Positions 31,726 to 44,682 are shown, counted from the stretch's first letter. The stretch: 64,000 nucleotides of DNA from Prostheceraeus crozeri (GCA_907163375.1 CAJQUW010005267.1:682001-746000), one strand, 5' to 3'. The notes: a model not told the origin generated them from the sequence alone. A program made the numbers and translations.

Positions 31726-34619
31726 ATGAAAATGAGAAAGACACACAAGAAACGTAGTCAAGCCATCAAGCTCAAAACCCCTCTCAGGATCAGCTTCAGC
31801 AACGTAAGAGGACTGAGGTTCAATTACGACGACATCAACATCTTACTGCAAGGTAAGTCACCAGATCTTCTAGCCCTGTCGGAAACCAGGTTAGATCCCA
31901 GTGTGTCATCAAGCGACGTTACTCCTGATGGATACATATTTCACCGGATGGATAAAGCACCTTGTCATGGTCTTGGAGTCTATGCCAAGACAAGCCTTCC
32001 CTTGAGAAGGCTTTGTAGCTCAGAGGATCCAAGGCATGAGTATCTTGCCTTCATTGCGCCGCTGCAGAAGACCACTCTTCTTCTATTTTTCCTATACCGC
32101 TCTCCATCAACTAATGCGGATATTTTCAATGTTCTTTCGGACAAGATCGATTCTCTTCTACAAGAGTATCCCAGCGCTGAAGTTGCCGTTTTTGGTGACT
32201 TCAACGTGCACAATGTTGACTGGCTTGTGCACTCACGCACCACCGATCTCTCCGGTCAGGCAGCCGAGGATTTCGCTGTCTCTCACAACCTTAGTCAAAT
32301 TGTCACTTGTCCTACCAGAGTGCCTGACCGAGCTGGGGATACTGGATATCTCCTTGACCTGTTTCTCACCTCAAATCCAACTTGTTTTTCACACAAGGTT
32401 ACTTCTCCCCTCGGCACGTCTGATCACTGTGTTATCACAGTTTCTGGCAAACAAGTTTGCTCCACACCGTCTGCACCCTTCCATAGAACAGTTTATCAAT
32501 TCTCCAAAGCAGACTGGTGTGGCTTCCGCACTTTTCTTAGTCAAATTCAAGCTGAGAATTTGATTCTGAGCGAGAACGTCCACAAGTCGGCGCAAGAACT
32601 GACAGAGTGGCTTCAGATAGGGATGTTGGCCTACATCCCTCACCGTACTTTCAAAATGAAGCCTCACTCACAACCTTGGTTTACACCAGAATGTGCAGCT
32701 GCAAGTTGCCAGCGTGACCACTTTTTCCATAAGTATAAGCGTGACAGTAGCGCTGGCAATCTTGAATTGTACAAAACCGCACGTAGACATTGCAAGGAAA
32801 CCATACATCAGGCCAAAAGCCGTTACGCTTTGTATGTACGGAAATCCATTGCTACCCAAAAGCTTGGCTCCAAGGACTTCTGGAGGATTTACAACAGTGT
32901 CACCAATAGGAACAAATCCATCCTCCATCCCAGCACTCCGTCATGCCGAAGTCAGTACTTCTATAGCGACAACCTCAGCAGACAAAGCCGAGCTTCTTTG
33001 CAAAGAGTTTGCGAAGAATTCGTCATTAGACGATGGAGGTAGAATTTCACCTCCAATTCCCATGCGCACTGATGAGACAGTTAGTCCTCCTTCAGTCACA
33101 GTCCGAAACGTCAAAAAGATCATCGCCGGTCTCGATAGCTCTAAGTCTAGTGGACCAGACGGCATCCCGGTTTCGGTCTTCAAGCATCTCTCACCTGAGC
33201 TTTCTCCACTTTTATCTAAACTGTTCAGTAGAAGTGTATCCACCGGTGAGTTTCCCTCTTGTTAGAAAGTAGCTTCCGTGGTTCCAGTTCCAAAGAAAGG
33301 TTCTGACTCATCTCTTCCATCTAGTTACCGTCCTATCAGCCTGCTTCCAATTGCTGGCAAGATTTTTGAAGCAGTGATTAACCAACACATTGTTAACTTC
33401 CTTGAAACTCAGAACCTTCTATCAGAAGAACAGTATGGCTTCAGGCACTCTCGATCAACTGCAGATCTTCTTTCATATGTCACTGAACATGTGAGTCGTG
33501 TCCTTGACAGGCAAGGTGAGACGAGATCAGTTGCCTTGGATATTTCCAAGGCATTCGATAAAGTCTGGCATCAGGGACTCCTTATGAAGCTAAAGTCCTA
33601 TGGAGTTGCTGATCAACTCCACAAACTTCTTGCTTCTTTCCTTAGTGACCGGCAGATATCTGTCGTCTTAGATGGCCAAAAGTCTTCCACCAAGTTTGTC
33701 AATGCAGGAGTTCCTCAAGGGTCAATTTTGGGACCCACTCTTTTTCTGCTGTACATCAACGACCTCCCAGACTGCCTAGTGAGTAAATTGGTGATGTATG
33801 CAGATGACACAACACTCTTCAATTCCAATGAGCGACTCGCTAAAAACACTTAGCAACGTCAGCAGTTATGCGACGTTCTTAATGAAGACTTACGCAGGGT
33901 CTCAGAATGGGGCGCCAATTGGCTTGTTTCCTTCAATCCTTCAAAAACTCAGAGTATTCTGCACTCACGACTTAAAGGAGATGATGATCATAGCATTAAG
34001 ATGTCAGATAATAGGATCAGAGAACAAGATTCCATCTCCTTCCTTGGATTGGCGGTTACGAAAGACTTGTCATGGAAACCGTACATCCAATCCATTAGCA
34101 AGCAGGCAGCTCAACGCATTGGTAGTCTATCGTGCCAGCAGCTATCTTCCACCACATACTGTCTGCTATCTTTACAAGTCCACTATTCGTCCTCTGATGG
34201 AATATTGTTATCTGTGGGCAGGCGCCCCACAAACGCATCTTAACCTCCTTGAACGGGTTGAGAAACGTGTCAAGAATCTCATGGGTGAAAAACTTGCTAG
34301 CAAGTTGCAGCCGCTCTCCGTCAGACGGGATGTTGCTTCACTCAGTCTCTTCTACAGGTACTATTTCGGTAGAAGCAGCTCTGCAGTAAATGAGTGCGTA
34401 CCCAAACCTAAGATCTTCTCCAGAAGCACACGCAGAGCTAATGCACTCACATGTTATAATGTGAGCTTAGAACGCGCACGTACTGTGAGTCGCTCGAAAA
34501 GCTTTTTTGTTCGCACGGCACAGCTTTGGAATCAGCTTCCCCAGACCACTTTCCCTGACCAATACAATCTTGATACTTTCAAGAGGCGTGCGAATAGGTT
34601 TCTGATGGGGGCAGCTTAA
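31726..34619 (+). pseudogene. LINE endonuclease/reverse transcriptase, broken
   Basis: The APE endonuclease occupies about 31,795-32,445 (LLALSETRLD, VFGDFNVHNVDW, GTSDHCVITV). Reverse transcriptase follows at about 33,130-33,830: SSGPDGIPVSVFKHL, SSYRPISLLPIAGKIFE, GVPQGSILGPTLF and the catalytic YADDTTLF. The C-terminal part ends with [16 protein letters not shown] and FKRRANRFL, a tail usual in CR1/Jockey-like LINEs. Damage: frameshifts near 32,925 and 34,127, and in-frame TAG stops at 33,263 and 33,851. Motif residues are otherwise intact, so the copy is fairly young. The clade is uncertain. Confidence 0.85.
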
Positions 34620-34689
34620 TCAGATTAGAAGATCTGTTTTTTTTCTTTTATTTATTTAAAATAATACAATTTTTACTTTTAATTGAGTA

Positions 34690-34729
34690 ACCCCTAGCTT
34701 CGTTCATGGCTCATAGCTGTGCTAGGGGT
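34690..34729 (+). other. LINE 3' stem-loop
   Basis: ACCCCTAGC and GCTAGGGGT form a perfect 9-bp stem around a 22-nt loop shortly before the A-run. It is likely the 3' structure recognised by the element's reverse transcriptase. Confidence 0.6.
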
Positions 34730-34750
34730 GAAAATTCAGTAAAAAAAATA

Positions 34751-37700
34751 GAAGTTATCTAAAAATTCTTGAATACATTTGCAGCCACGATGCTGGTATA
34801 TGATAGTGTACAATTTTTGAAGATATCTTTCAAACCCACGTTTTGGACGTAATATGCGACATCTTTAGATAAAGCGCAGAATGCTTTGCAAAATTGATTG
34901 CAGCTTAGAATGGCCTATTCAAATTCATCAGTCTCGAGTAATGTCGAACAGAAGCTTACAGATCACGCCCTACCGGTATTGATCCAATGCCGAGAAGTGA
35001 AACTGTTTCACAACGTTAGGAAAATGAGGGTGAACATTCCCTCCCTGACAAACTGCAAGACCGTAAACAAGTCGAACTTATCAAACAAGTCAGAGCTATG
35101 TTATTAACCGTTAAATCGAGCTTAACTGTTCATGCAATACGTTAACACCCCCCCCCCCCTGAACAGCAGGGTGCGGGGACCTTTGATAACGTGAAAGTGA
35201 TAATTCAATCGGATATGATCTGGTTTCTTCAGGAAGCGAATAGTTGCCTGTTTCGAGTTTTCAGGACTTTAATGACCCTTAAAAGACTGAATAGTTTCTA
35301 TGACGGAATCCAAGGTCACCACCAAAGAGCGGGGAATTTTATGTATTCAATTTACTTAGGTCAATTCAGTGGAAAGTAAGATAGCTCTGACTAGCATGCG
35401 GTATACAGCTTGCACTGTGCTACCGTGCTGCTACATCGTTATGCGATTCCATGCTTGACGAAGACTATTTTAAATAACTGCCCTGATTACACACCACCCG
35501 TTCACATGACATGCATCTGATTTAGGCAACCTACTTATTATCTCCATTAAAGCAGAATCATATAGGTCAGAATTTGAATGAAATAATGATCAGTCATAGG
35601 CTATAAGTAATTACGTACTTAAAGACTAAATTTTTCATTTAACTTCTCTGGAAAGAATATTATGCATTACTTTCAACGTTTCCTAACGCATGTGAGCTGA
35701 GCGTTCAGTGTCATACTGTTCACTCAACGCACTGTGTCATCAGAGAATATTAAATAGCATAGCATTTGCTCAAGCTTGAAAGTTTACTCCTACAACAAAG
35801 ACCAGTAAAACCGCAAAAAATGAAGTTATAATCAAAAAGCGGCTTGGCTCTCGAATAACAACGCACTATTCATGCTGGTTCTAACCATCGAGTTTTGGCT
35901 CTTTCGATACTAAGTCTTCATCGATACTAGAAAGAAAACAATTCATTTGTAGACGGGTGCGTCTACGAGTTGTTCTAGAACAGCTACCCATGTCAGAGGA
36001 CGGTTACTGATACGCCAGGAATGTGTGTATGTGAAGTAGAAAACTGCAACCGTGCGAATCCAAATATCGTGATATTTTAAACAATCATATACTTCAACAT
36101 CAACCATTGTTCATCATTTAGTCGGGTTGTGGGACAAGTGTTTTATCAGCTTACTTTTCCTACGGAACTTCATAGTCAGTGTAACAAGCTGAAGAAATAT
36201 CTGCAGATGCGGTGTATACCATCATCTTCCAAGATGCCTGATCAACAATCCCCCTGCGAAATTACAATGAAATGTTTTGCAAGACAGCAAATATTGTTTC
36301 TATCACGATGGTTTTTTTAATGCTTATAATAACTAATACTGCAATTTCCTGGTTAAGGCATTGTACTGCAAGAACTTATGAAGCCCTACTCAAATGAAAG
36401 AAAATGTCACTGAGATATTGATTTTCGACTACGGAAACATGAAGATAATATATCATGAATGCATCCATTCATGATGAAATATTACATATTTTGGTGGAGA
36501 TGACTTTCAAACATTTCTGAATCTCCTTTAATGCAAAATTGTCCTCAAAATAAGCCATGTGTGACAGCGCATAATGAAAGACAAGACGTCTTAAAATTAT
36601 ATGTACTGATATCATCAAGCAGCATTTTCAGGAGCTAAACCATCTCACAACAGTGAATCAATTATATGCTGCAAGACTGAATTTTGCACTAGCTTCCAGG
36701 AAGCAATGTCTACTCTTATCAAGTTTCTTAATAAGCAAACCAGAAACTGTAAACTTTTCTAGTGTCACAAGTGTGCCAGGCATTTTGTTTAGCTACTCCA
36801 AAACTGAAATACCTTAGATACCGAAAAGTGTGAAATTGTTTGTTAGTCACTAATGAAAATGTACATGCAAGTATTCCTGATGATTAGATTAATGGGAAAA
36901 TTGAAAAGTACGAAGCCTCAACTATTCTTCAAAGCAAATGAGATGAATTTGGAGTGTTGAGAAGTTGTGGCATCGAACATGGATATCAGAAGTAAATTGA
37001 AGTGAAAAATGAACACTAAAGCAGCATTACTTTTCATCGAGACTGTGATCTAGTCTGTTCGAGAGACAGTTTGGAAGCATTATGTAACTTAGCGTTCATC
37101 GCAGCTACATACTGAATTTTTAGAAGTTTAAATCAGATTCATATGCCCATTTCATCAAAATAGGTTGATTCTGAAGAATGACATAATCGGTTGATTAGTT
37201 TGATGTTTTATGGGTCTGCAAAGACCATGCAAGCAGAATTTGTAGTTTTGTGTCTAATCTAAAGAGCGCTTTCTTGCAGAACTGTCCAATACATTGAGAC
37301 AAATCAAACCACAAAGATAAGGTATTTCAAAAATTTTTCCCTCAAAATTTTGACTCTTACATCTGACGTCTGAATTCTACTTACCTCAGTCGATTCTCAG
37401 TTTGTTTCAGAATATTGTCATTAGATGCTAGCAGTCATCCAAGGAACTCCGTATTTTCTACAACTGTAAGTAGAACCCAGTTGGCCATCCAAGTTCTTTC
37501 CAGATAAATCACGCATAGACAGGCGCCATCCGCTAATACCACTTCAGACAGACTCGTGAAAACTTGGGGACCAGGCCCATTAATTCTAGAGATTTTGCCC
37601 ATTAATTCTTTTGCATTTTGCTTAAATTTTTACGCTCCGTTGCTTGTGAATGTTCGAGAACGGTTACCACATTGCATCTTAAGGTTGTGAAATATTCGAG

Positions 37701-38739
37701 GGCCAACAACCACGAAAAAGATATCCTTGAGAAGTTGAGGGTCAGTTCACTAACATCAGAGATACGTTTTTCTCATAAATCACAAATTCTCCGCTCAACG
37801 CATGATACAACCCTGGGGCCGTTCTTTATACATGTCTAGCGCTCTTGTGAATTTGGGGACCGGCCCACGACCACCCCCTGTCAAAAAGATAAGCGTGAAA
37901 ATTGGTGGGCCAGCCCTCGAATGTAAGAGATCACATTTCATGTCATTTCTCGAAGAGGATAGCCACAACTTGACATGGTCATGCATTTTTACTTTCAAAT
38001 AAGCCATTTTCGAACAAAATTGTTGGCCCCATTTTTTCACGTGGTCCACGACTTTTTGACGGGGGGCCCACGACTCTTTTTCTCGCGGGACTGTGTAGTG
38101 GGTATGAATACTACCAAGACTTTTAAATATACAAGAACGTAGACAGAACCGAATTCATCTCAGATAAGAGAAGTCCATTCTTGTGGTGTTCCTGTGGCAA
38201 TAACGACAGTTTTTATTATTAGTGCTGTGCGTTTCTTTTAAACCCTACTAAAATATAAATTACCATCTATCTAGGCTACATGGTGACTCTCACCCACCAT
38301 GGAACCAGTTGATTGGTCGACGCGAACAGGAGCAGGTGCCTAGTAGTAATTTATTGATACCTAAATAAGGAGAACAAAACAATTTATTGATCCTTGGGTA
38401 TCAATCAATTATTATTAATCGGTATAATTACATCTTCAAAAGATACATAAAAACCACATAAACCAATACTTAAAATGATGCGTTTAAAACGTATCATAAC
38501 AGATAAGGAACACATTTTTGCAACTGAAATTTCAAATTGAATAATTGTGCAAGCGTAGGCTTGACATTAGAAATTTACAGATGAGACGATGTGGGCCTGA
38601 TGACCTAAATAACACATTAAAATAATCTCATTTCATCACTAAATTCTCAAAATGAGTAACATTAAGTAAATTATATGATAGTACTAAGTAGAAATTGATC
38701 ATAGTAGACATCATTTATCATGACTCACCATAGGATAGG
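34751..38739. other. 4-kb stretch without recognised features
   Basis: Only short frames without motifs. A run of C lies at about 35,147-35,158. Several frames at 34.9-35.1, 36.1-36.3 and 37.6-38.0 kb were examined and gave no family match by eye. Confidence 0.4.
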
Positions 38740-39710
38740 ATCGGTCTATCGGTCTGATGTCGGAAGCACCGGTGAGCGAAGATATATTTCTATCTCTCTT
38801 TTCATATGGATTAATGCCTCATCAGTTGTTGACACAGAATCTGCAAAAGAGGGCGCGAGTATTCAGTAGCAGTAGGCCTCTACTCAGACATTCGGAAAGT
38901 GTAATTTTCAGCATGTAAACCAAAGACTGTGAATAAACTTCATAGTCTTTGATGTAAACATGTTATATAGGCCACATATCGTTTTCGTAAGATGAAATCA
39001 TTGCTGTACATGAGATAACACTGATTGATGTACACTAGATACATAAGCGAATGACGGCTACGGGTAAATAATTCTTGTACACTTCTCTTTAGGCAATATT
39101 TCAATTCGATTAAATCACATTGAAATTAGAATTTACATGAGGCCTGCGTAACCATGATATCTAAGCATGAGACGTGTATGAGAAGTGCTGCTGTAAATTA
39201 AAGAAATACGACTGTAAAAATAGGCATGTTGTTGATTTCCTTTAAGATAAAATATTATGTTTGTAAGTAAAGAAATTTGTTTGTTTTGTTGTGTTTTGTT
39301 TTGTGTTTGTGTTTGTTTTGTTTTGTTTGTTTGTTGTGGAAATAAGTTACTCTTTGGATCTATTATGATATATCTTATGTAATGAATAATCATTATGATA
39401 ATTCATTTATCATCTCAGTGTTATTTAGAATTTTAGATAAGATTATCAGTTTCCTATCAAATTATTCTTGTAATTTCCATTGCGGTCTATAAATCTATTT
39501 ATCAACGTAACGTGTAATGTGACTAAACATGTAGGTATATAGTACCGATATATGAGTTACGTTATGAGAAGAGAATGATTACAAACTTACCCATAGGCTC
39601 TTCATTTTGGCTATGAACAATTTCTGAGAAACAAGAAAATAAGGAGTCATCATTATCGTTTGTAGAATTGTCCACCACCGGTTTATCCATGGCTGGCTGT
39701 TCATTCTCTA

Positions 39711-41144
39711 CTACGAGGGATGTTCAAAAAGTCCGTGCCAAAAGTGTAAATCAACATTTATTTTTGATTTCAACGATATACATGTACTGTGCCTATAATT
39801 CCATATTATTAAGAGCGGAAATATGAAAAGGAAAATCATTTTTCCACATAGTCTCCATTCTTCATCACACATTTTTCAGCTCGATGAAGCCATGTTCGAA
39901 ACGCGCCCTCGAAGAAATCCATCGGTTTCTCGGCGAGAGCATCTTCGAAGGCCGCCTTCAATTCGCTGACATCTTTGAATCGCCTGCCTTTCAGTTGTCG
40001 TTTGATTTGTGGGAATAGATGGGAATCACACGGGGATAAATCAGGACTGTATGGGGGATGAGGCAAGATTTCAAATCCATGCTGAGAGAGGGCTGTGACA
40101 CATTGACGGCTTCTGTGAGCGGGGGCATTGTCATGGTGAAAAAGGGTTCCACGAGAAAGCTTTCCCCGTCTGAACCGTCTCAGAGACTGTCGCAAGTTGG
40201 AGAGGGCAGTTATGTATCGGGATGTGGTCACTGTTTCTCCCTGATTTAGGTATTCAATGTGGATGACACCTTGTCCGTCGTAGAACACAATGGCCATTAC
40301 TTTGGTTCTGATGGACTTCTGCATCAAAGGCTTTATCGGAGGAGATGTTCCTTTGACTCGCCATTCCATGCTCACTTGCTTGGTGGCCGGATCGTAACCG
40401 TATAGCCATGTTTCATCACCGGTTACAATTCTCGAAACGAACTCTTCCGGATTGCGGTCGAACATGTTTATCAGGTGATTGCATAGCTCGATTCTTGTCT
40501 CGCGATGTAGCGAAGTCAATAGCCGCGGCACCCATCTCGCACTAACTTTCGACATGTTCAGATGTTCGTGGAGAATAGTGACAACGGACCCCATACTGAT
40601 GTTGGTTGCTCTGGAGATAACTCGAGTAGTGATCTTAGGATCCTCACTGACCATGTGCTCCACTTCATCGACTTGGTCTTGTGTCGTGGATGTTGATGGC
40701 CGACCATCTCGGTGATCATCTTCGGTTGATTCTCGACCCTCCTTGAATCGCTTGACCCACTTCCTTACAGTGCGTGGTGCCATTGCTTCATCTCCATAGA
40801 CCCCTGCACTAGGTCCGCCGATAGCTCCTCGATGCTTTTGCCAAGCCGAATGTAGAATTTAACGACTGTTCTTTGTTCCTCCATGATTGAAAATGAAAGT
40901 TAGCTGCACAATTGCATCAACAACAACATTTTACAGTTGAGTTGTAAACAATTGCATCAATGATCAGCACTCATCAATCATGAAGTAAACCATGAAATCG
41001 GTGAATGAACCCTTAGCAAGTGCTACAAGGCCAATGGAGATATCTACAATTACGTCAGTACACTGCATCAATAGCGATAACGCGATCAACTCTTTGAATG
41101 GACTGAATTAGTCTTGGCACGAACTTTTTGAACGTCCTCCGTAG
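39711..41144 (-). mobile_element. mariner (DD34D) DNA transposon, full length
   Basis: Ends CTACGAGGGATGTTCAAAAA and, inverted, CTACGGAGGACGTTCAAAAA give imperfect terminal repeats of about 35 bp. TA lies on both sides (39,709-39,710 and 41,145-41,146). Total length of 1,434 bp is normal for mariner. It is inserted in the hAT-B coding region. Confidence 0.93.
39836..40884 (-). pseudogene. mariner transposase, one frameshift near the N-terminus
   Basis: The ATG at 40,884 gives MEEQRTVVKFYIRLGKSIEE. A one-base frame change near 40,795 leads into the main 315-codon frame (from 40,783). An HTH region (RTVRKWVKRFKEGR) precedes the catalytic domain: GDETWLYGYDP, then FHHDNAPAH, and YSPDLSPCDSHLF, with exactly 34 residues between the second and third aspartates. 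WVPRLLT stands in place of the usual WVPHxL linker. All three catalytic residues are present. Apart from the frameshift the protein is complete (about 350 residues), so this is a recent arrival. Confidence 0.9.
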
Positions 41145-41660
41145 TACACCTGACGAGGAGTCGAATATTAACTCTGACAGTAACCAAGCCTTTGCATTTC
41201 TCAATTTTCAGTTGTTTTGAAAAAGCTTGCCTTGTAACAGGGATCAATTATAGTGGCAAGAACATACTTTTATTCATTAAAATGTTCAAGTCCGAATCAT
41301 CAAAGAAAGGCGGTCGGAGATGTTTTAACATTTCACTCCGGGTTTTTTGCACCCCTTGGTCATTGCCTCTCTTTGAAAGATACAACTCGAGGGCGACTAT
41401 GCTTGGAATAACACTGCTCAGTGTCGAAACGTCGCTACTCATTTCCTTTGTTAACTCAAAAAGGCTTTAATATATGTAAAAGCGATTCACAAAGTAGCCA
41501 GTCATTTTGGCTGAGTGCTGGAAGGTCAGGATGGTCGATACAATACATTTGTAGTGCTCGCTTGATTTGGACATTTCGATCAACCATAAGATAAGAGGAG
41601 TTCCAGCGAGTTGGAACATCTTGGACGACTTTCAGCTCGGGAATTCCTACAGCCTAAGCC

Positions 41661-43240
41661 TACAATAACCCCAGATAGACCCTACCACTTAACTTCGTAC
41701 CACATGGCCTATGACAGGGTGTCGAACGGAAGGCCAGGATGAATTTCCAGGTATAATTTTGCCAGGTATTCTATCTTTTATCCAAATAAAATCCATATGT
41801 TTCCGTAAACACCTACATAATAACTATGTATTCTACTCAATTGAACTGTGGAAACTGTACTGATACAGTCCCAAAACAATATCGATCAAACATTATAAGT
41901 TGAATAAATAGCCTACAGCTTGTTATTATTCTATATTCCAACTAAGTTGGAATAATAGTCCGTTAGTCGGAATATAGTCCGATAAAATTTCGTAAATCAA
42001 GAGTAGTATAATAATCCTAAGCCGAAAACGTCCCTTTAATGATTTCCTAACATCCAAGTATCTCTACGATACAATATATTTACCTGAATCTACTGTAGCA
42101 ATTAAGATTGATGAAGGCGTTACTTGATGATCTACGATATTAATATATACACTGATACTACACGGTTATACGGTTGTATATTTATACTGCGAATAACTAT
42201 ATTTTAAGTATTTGAAGTAGGTATGTCATCAACAATTGGTTGAGTAGAGGAACTATCTAAATCAAAACAAAATAATCTCATTTATGGAAAGTCGTATTTT
42301 GTTTTCCTGTGTAGTCCTATTCAACTCCTTATCACGAAGAAGCGTTCGACACTCATGCTGACAAAAACATGTATGTTAGGTATAGCACTAAAAATTCATG
42401 AGGACGATCAGGAAAACACCATGTGATAAGCCTAATACACATAAAAATTGACAAAAATAAGACCGAATTCTATAATAACTATAATAACCGGCAACTTTCA
42501 TTTGAAAATAGTTATATCAGCTGATAAATGACTAGCCCCAACGTGCTTTGGGCACCATGAATAGAATTGAAACCAGATATGAAACTAATTTGATTACTCT
42601 AAAGTAAAACAATTATTTTCTGACAAAATTAAATTTGCTCTCCAAATTTGATGAATAGTTTAAATTCATGGTTTTAATCAAGTTTCTTAGTCTTTAGTTT
42701 ATATTATATGTATATTTCTAAGTCTAAGGTGTCTGGCATGAACTGAAAATACAAGAATATATGCATTAAAGAACCAGAAAATATATTAGAATATGCATAT
42801 ATTGAACCACGGAAATCTGACACTCTATAATATTATGTACTATAACGGACATTTGTGTGACAAAAGTACCACGCTACGGGTAAGTGCTGCTATGATGCTT
42901 GGTACCAAAAGGTATGGAGGCGCACAGACATGTTCTACAACATAAAAGAATATATAAATTTATATTCCTACATGTGAAAAAGATTGCGTGACGCATGCGC
43001 CATGAAGTATTGAAATGTTGTATTTATAATTTCAATATTTTGGTGTTCATGTGGTAGAAAATACAAAGATTTTAGTTCACAAAATATGTAATTCCTTCAA
43101 TTTCCTAATTGTTTCAAAGACTAATCAGTGGTCACACATTGCAATTTAACAAGGAATTTGGTTGTTGGATGTCGTACATTCAACGATTCTGTGGTCAGGT
43201 GAATAATAATTACGTACAATAACTTTCTCTTGGGAATAAA
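41661..43240. other. Non-coding stretch
   Basis: Very AT-rich; no frame, repeat or RNA recognised. The 5' part of hAT-B was not found here. Confidence 0.4.
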
Positions 43241-43246
43241 CCTCAC

Positions 43247-43428
43247 CAGATATAAAATGGATGACCGCGGACATCCTGCAAAACAACGGAGATTCAACGG
43301 ATAAGAAACTTATTTCAACAGATATAAAAAGATAAAATACGGATATCCAGGGATATCCGTGTAGAAAAGAGGATATCCTTTAGATATCCGCATATCCGAC
43401 GGATACTTCTTGCTCGTGGGGTAACAAG
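43247..43428 (+). repeat. GGATATCC-rich MITE-like repeat, copy 2
   Basis: Many GGATATCC/CGGATA words. The right end TTGCTCGTGGGGTAAC corresponds to the CCCCACGGGC end of the copy at 15.9 kb. The left end is eroded. Confidence 0.45.
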
Positions 43429-44026
43429 GGATTTCAAGAATGATGCTTCTTGATATGTTATCGACCAGATGTTCACGATAGTTAGCAAAAGTTATAAAAA
43501 ATGTTGATCACAACGAAATCCGGTCATCAGTTGATTTAATTCTAATATTTTATATCAAACAAATTTTCGTATCGATAATGGCATTTCGAGACAAATGTTC
43601 CTCATATTCTGAAGCATATGTATCTGAAATTCGAAGCCTGATGTCAAGAGGGATATCCGACTAATGCCATCTTCGCTTTCTGTTAAATTTTTACGATGTG
43701 CTCTCTATCTTCATCATGACTTTTCTTGTTTATCAGAGTGCATCTTAACACATTAACAACTGTGTCTTAGAGAAGAAACCATCCAGGTTGTAAAACGATT
43801 TCAGATTTTCGATGTTAAGCATAAGTTCTCCTAAAACGTTTCAGCTATGAGTCATGAATTAATAACTTTTATTAGGAGTACTGCTTGCTGATGATGATAT
43901 ATCACATCTGGAGCATCTCCTTCAGGTATGCAAGCATCAATTTCAATTCACTATACTATTTTTTATATTCAGAATATTCGAGCATCAATTGGCGATGTAT
44001 GGCTGTTATAATCATCGATTATAATT
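43429..44026. other. Non-coding stretch
   Basis: No supported feature. Confidence 0.35.
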
Positions 44027-44682
44027 AGGGGAGACCAGGGCAAAGCGGGCATAGTTATCTAAATTTGCGTTTCTCTGCTTTTTTCCATTAAAACTCTTAT
44101 TTTGATGCATGAGGATACAAAAGTATATTTCTGCTGAAAAAATCGAATTAAAATGCAACAGAAAACGAGAAAAGTACACTTTAGTACTTTGTCCACCTGT
44201 CTCACTTTACCCACACATCCGGGGCAAAGTGAGACGGAATACAGGATAATCTAGCGTCAGTAATCACACATATATTTGGCGTCGACACAAGTTGCAGCGA
44301 AGTCCGAACACGACTCGTGACACCATTTGCGGCACAGATTACACTCAATCCAGTCCTCAGTTGGCGGACTTCTGTACTGTTCATCGCAAAAAATGCAAAA
44401 GTATTTTGGTTCTTCAACATTTTTTCTCTTCAAAAAACATTTCTTTTTTGGTTTCTTAGAAGGAAGATCATTTGTAAGTGTTTTTTCATCATCAGCCACA
44501 CTACGAAACTTTCCTTCATCATTGTCGGCAGTTATGACGTACACATTCACAGTCTTTCTCCTCTTTCGAGCACTTTGGGCCATCCTAGCCTTAGGAAGAG
44601 GCGAAACATCATTCAGTGCACTTGAGAAGCTCGGAGTGATATTCTCTTTCTCATTTAATACATATGTTATGTCAATCACACG
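44027..44682 (-). pseudogene. pogo-like transposase C-terminus with PHD-like finger (5'-truncated)
   Basis: Minus frame 44,679-44,257: SPLPKARMAQSARKRRK is the 'PlPka...R.RK' block that follows the DDE_1 domain in pogo-like transposases. Next come a basic linker and a zinc-binding end, CIFCDEQYRSPPTEDWIECN with CRKWCHESC and then C..C, PHD-like. About 170 bp further on is a likely element end, GGGGAGACCAGGGCAAAGCG at 44,026-44,045, with a related inverted repeat at 44,199-44,235. The catalytic domain and N-terminus are absent. Confidence 0.6.
44199..44235. repeat. Short inverted repeat at the pogo-like 3' end
   Basis: GTCTCACTTTACCC and GGGGCAAAGTGAGAC pair along 13 of 14 bases around an 8-nt spacer. 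The right half repeats the sequence of the element end at 44.03 kb. Confidence 0.6.

Larger units (their letters stand above)
31690..34750 (+). mobile_element. Non-LTR retrotransposon (LINE, Jockey/CR1-like group)
   Basis: This LINE carries an APE-type endonuclease, a reverse transcriptase, a 3' UTR with a stem-loop and a short A-run (34,741-34,748). No ORF1 is seen, so the copy may be 5'-truncated where it meets the Polinton. Its GC content is clearly higher than that of the neighbouring Polinton. I did not find convincing target-site duplications. Confidence 0.85.
38740..41660 (-). pseudogene. hAT transposase relic with an intron, split by a mariner (hAT-B)
   Basis: The minus strand 41,640-41,470 gives DVPTRWNSSYLMVDR. 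41,442-41,250 gives MSSDVSTLSSVIPSIVALEL and then a GVQKTRSEMLKHLRPPFF segment. 41,260-41,150 gives ATIIDPCYKASFF and WLLSELIFDSSS. All are typical of the central part of ZBED-type hAT transposases. The mariner then intervenes at a TA. The frame resumes at 39,708 (ENEQPAMDKP) to a donor ATGG|GTAAGT at 39,591. An acceptor TTTTGCAG at 38,841 opens the next exon in matching phase (DEALIHMKREIEIYLRSP...LPTSD). Frameshifts lie near 41,465 and 41,210, and a stop at 38,746. The dimerisation end is missing. Confidence 0.72.

Noticed and set aside
32036-32563. Plus-strand 175-codon frame in the LINE.
   Set aside because: Out-of-frame shadow of the endonuclease domain.
35145-35160. Run of C.
   Set aside because: Simple low-complexity run with no associated structure.
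34898-35379. Two plus-strand frames of 69 and 62 codons after the LINE.
   Set aside because: No motif and no coding-type bias; consistent with chance.
39260-39345. GTTTT/GTTTG-rich tract.
   Set aside because: A simple sequence repeat; the frame across it is an artefact of low complexity.
41390-41432. CACTGCTCAGTGTCGAAACG, which looks like another hammerhead-type hairpin.
   Set aside because: It lies within well-supported hAT coding sequence on the other strand (DVSTLSSVIPS), so the hairpin is incidental.
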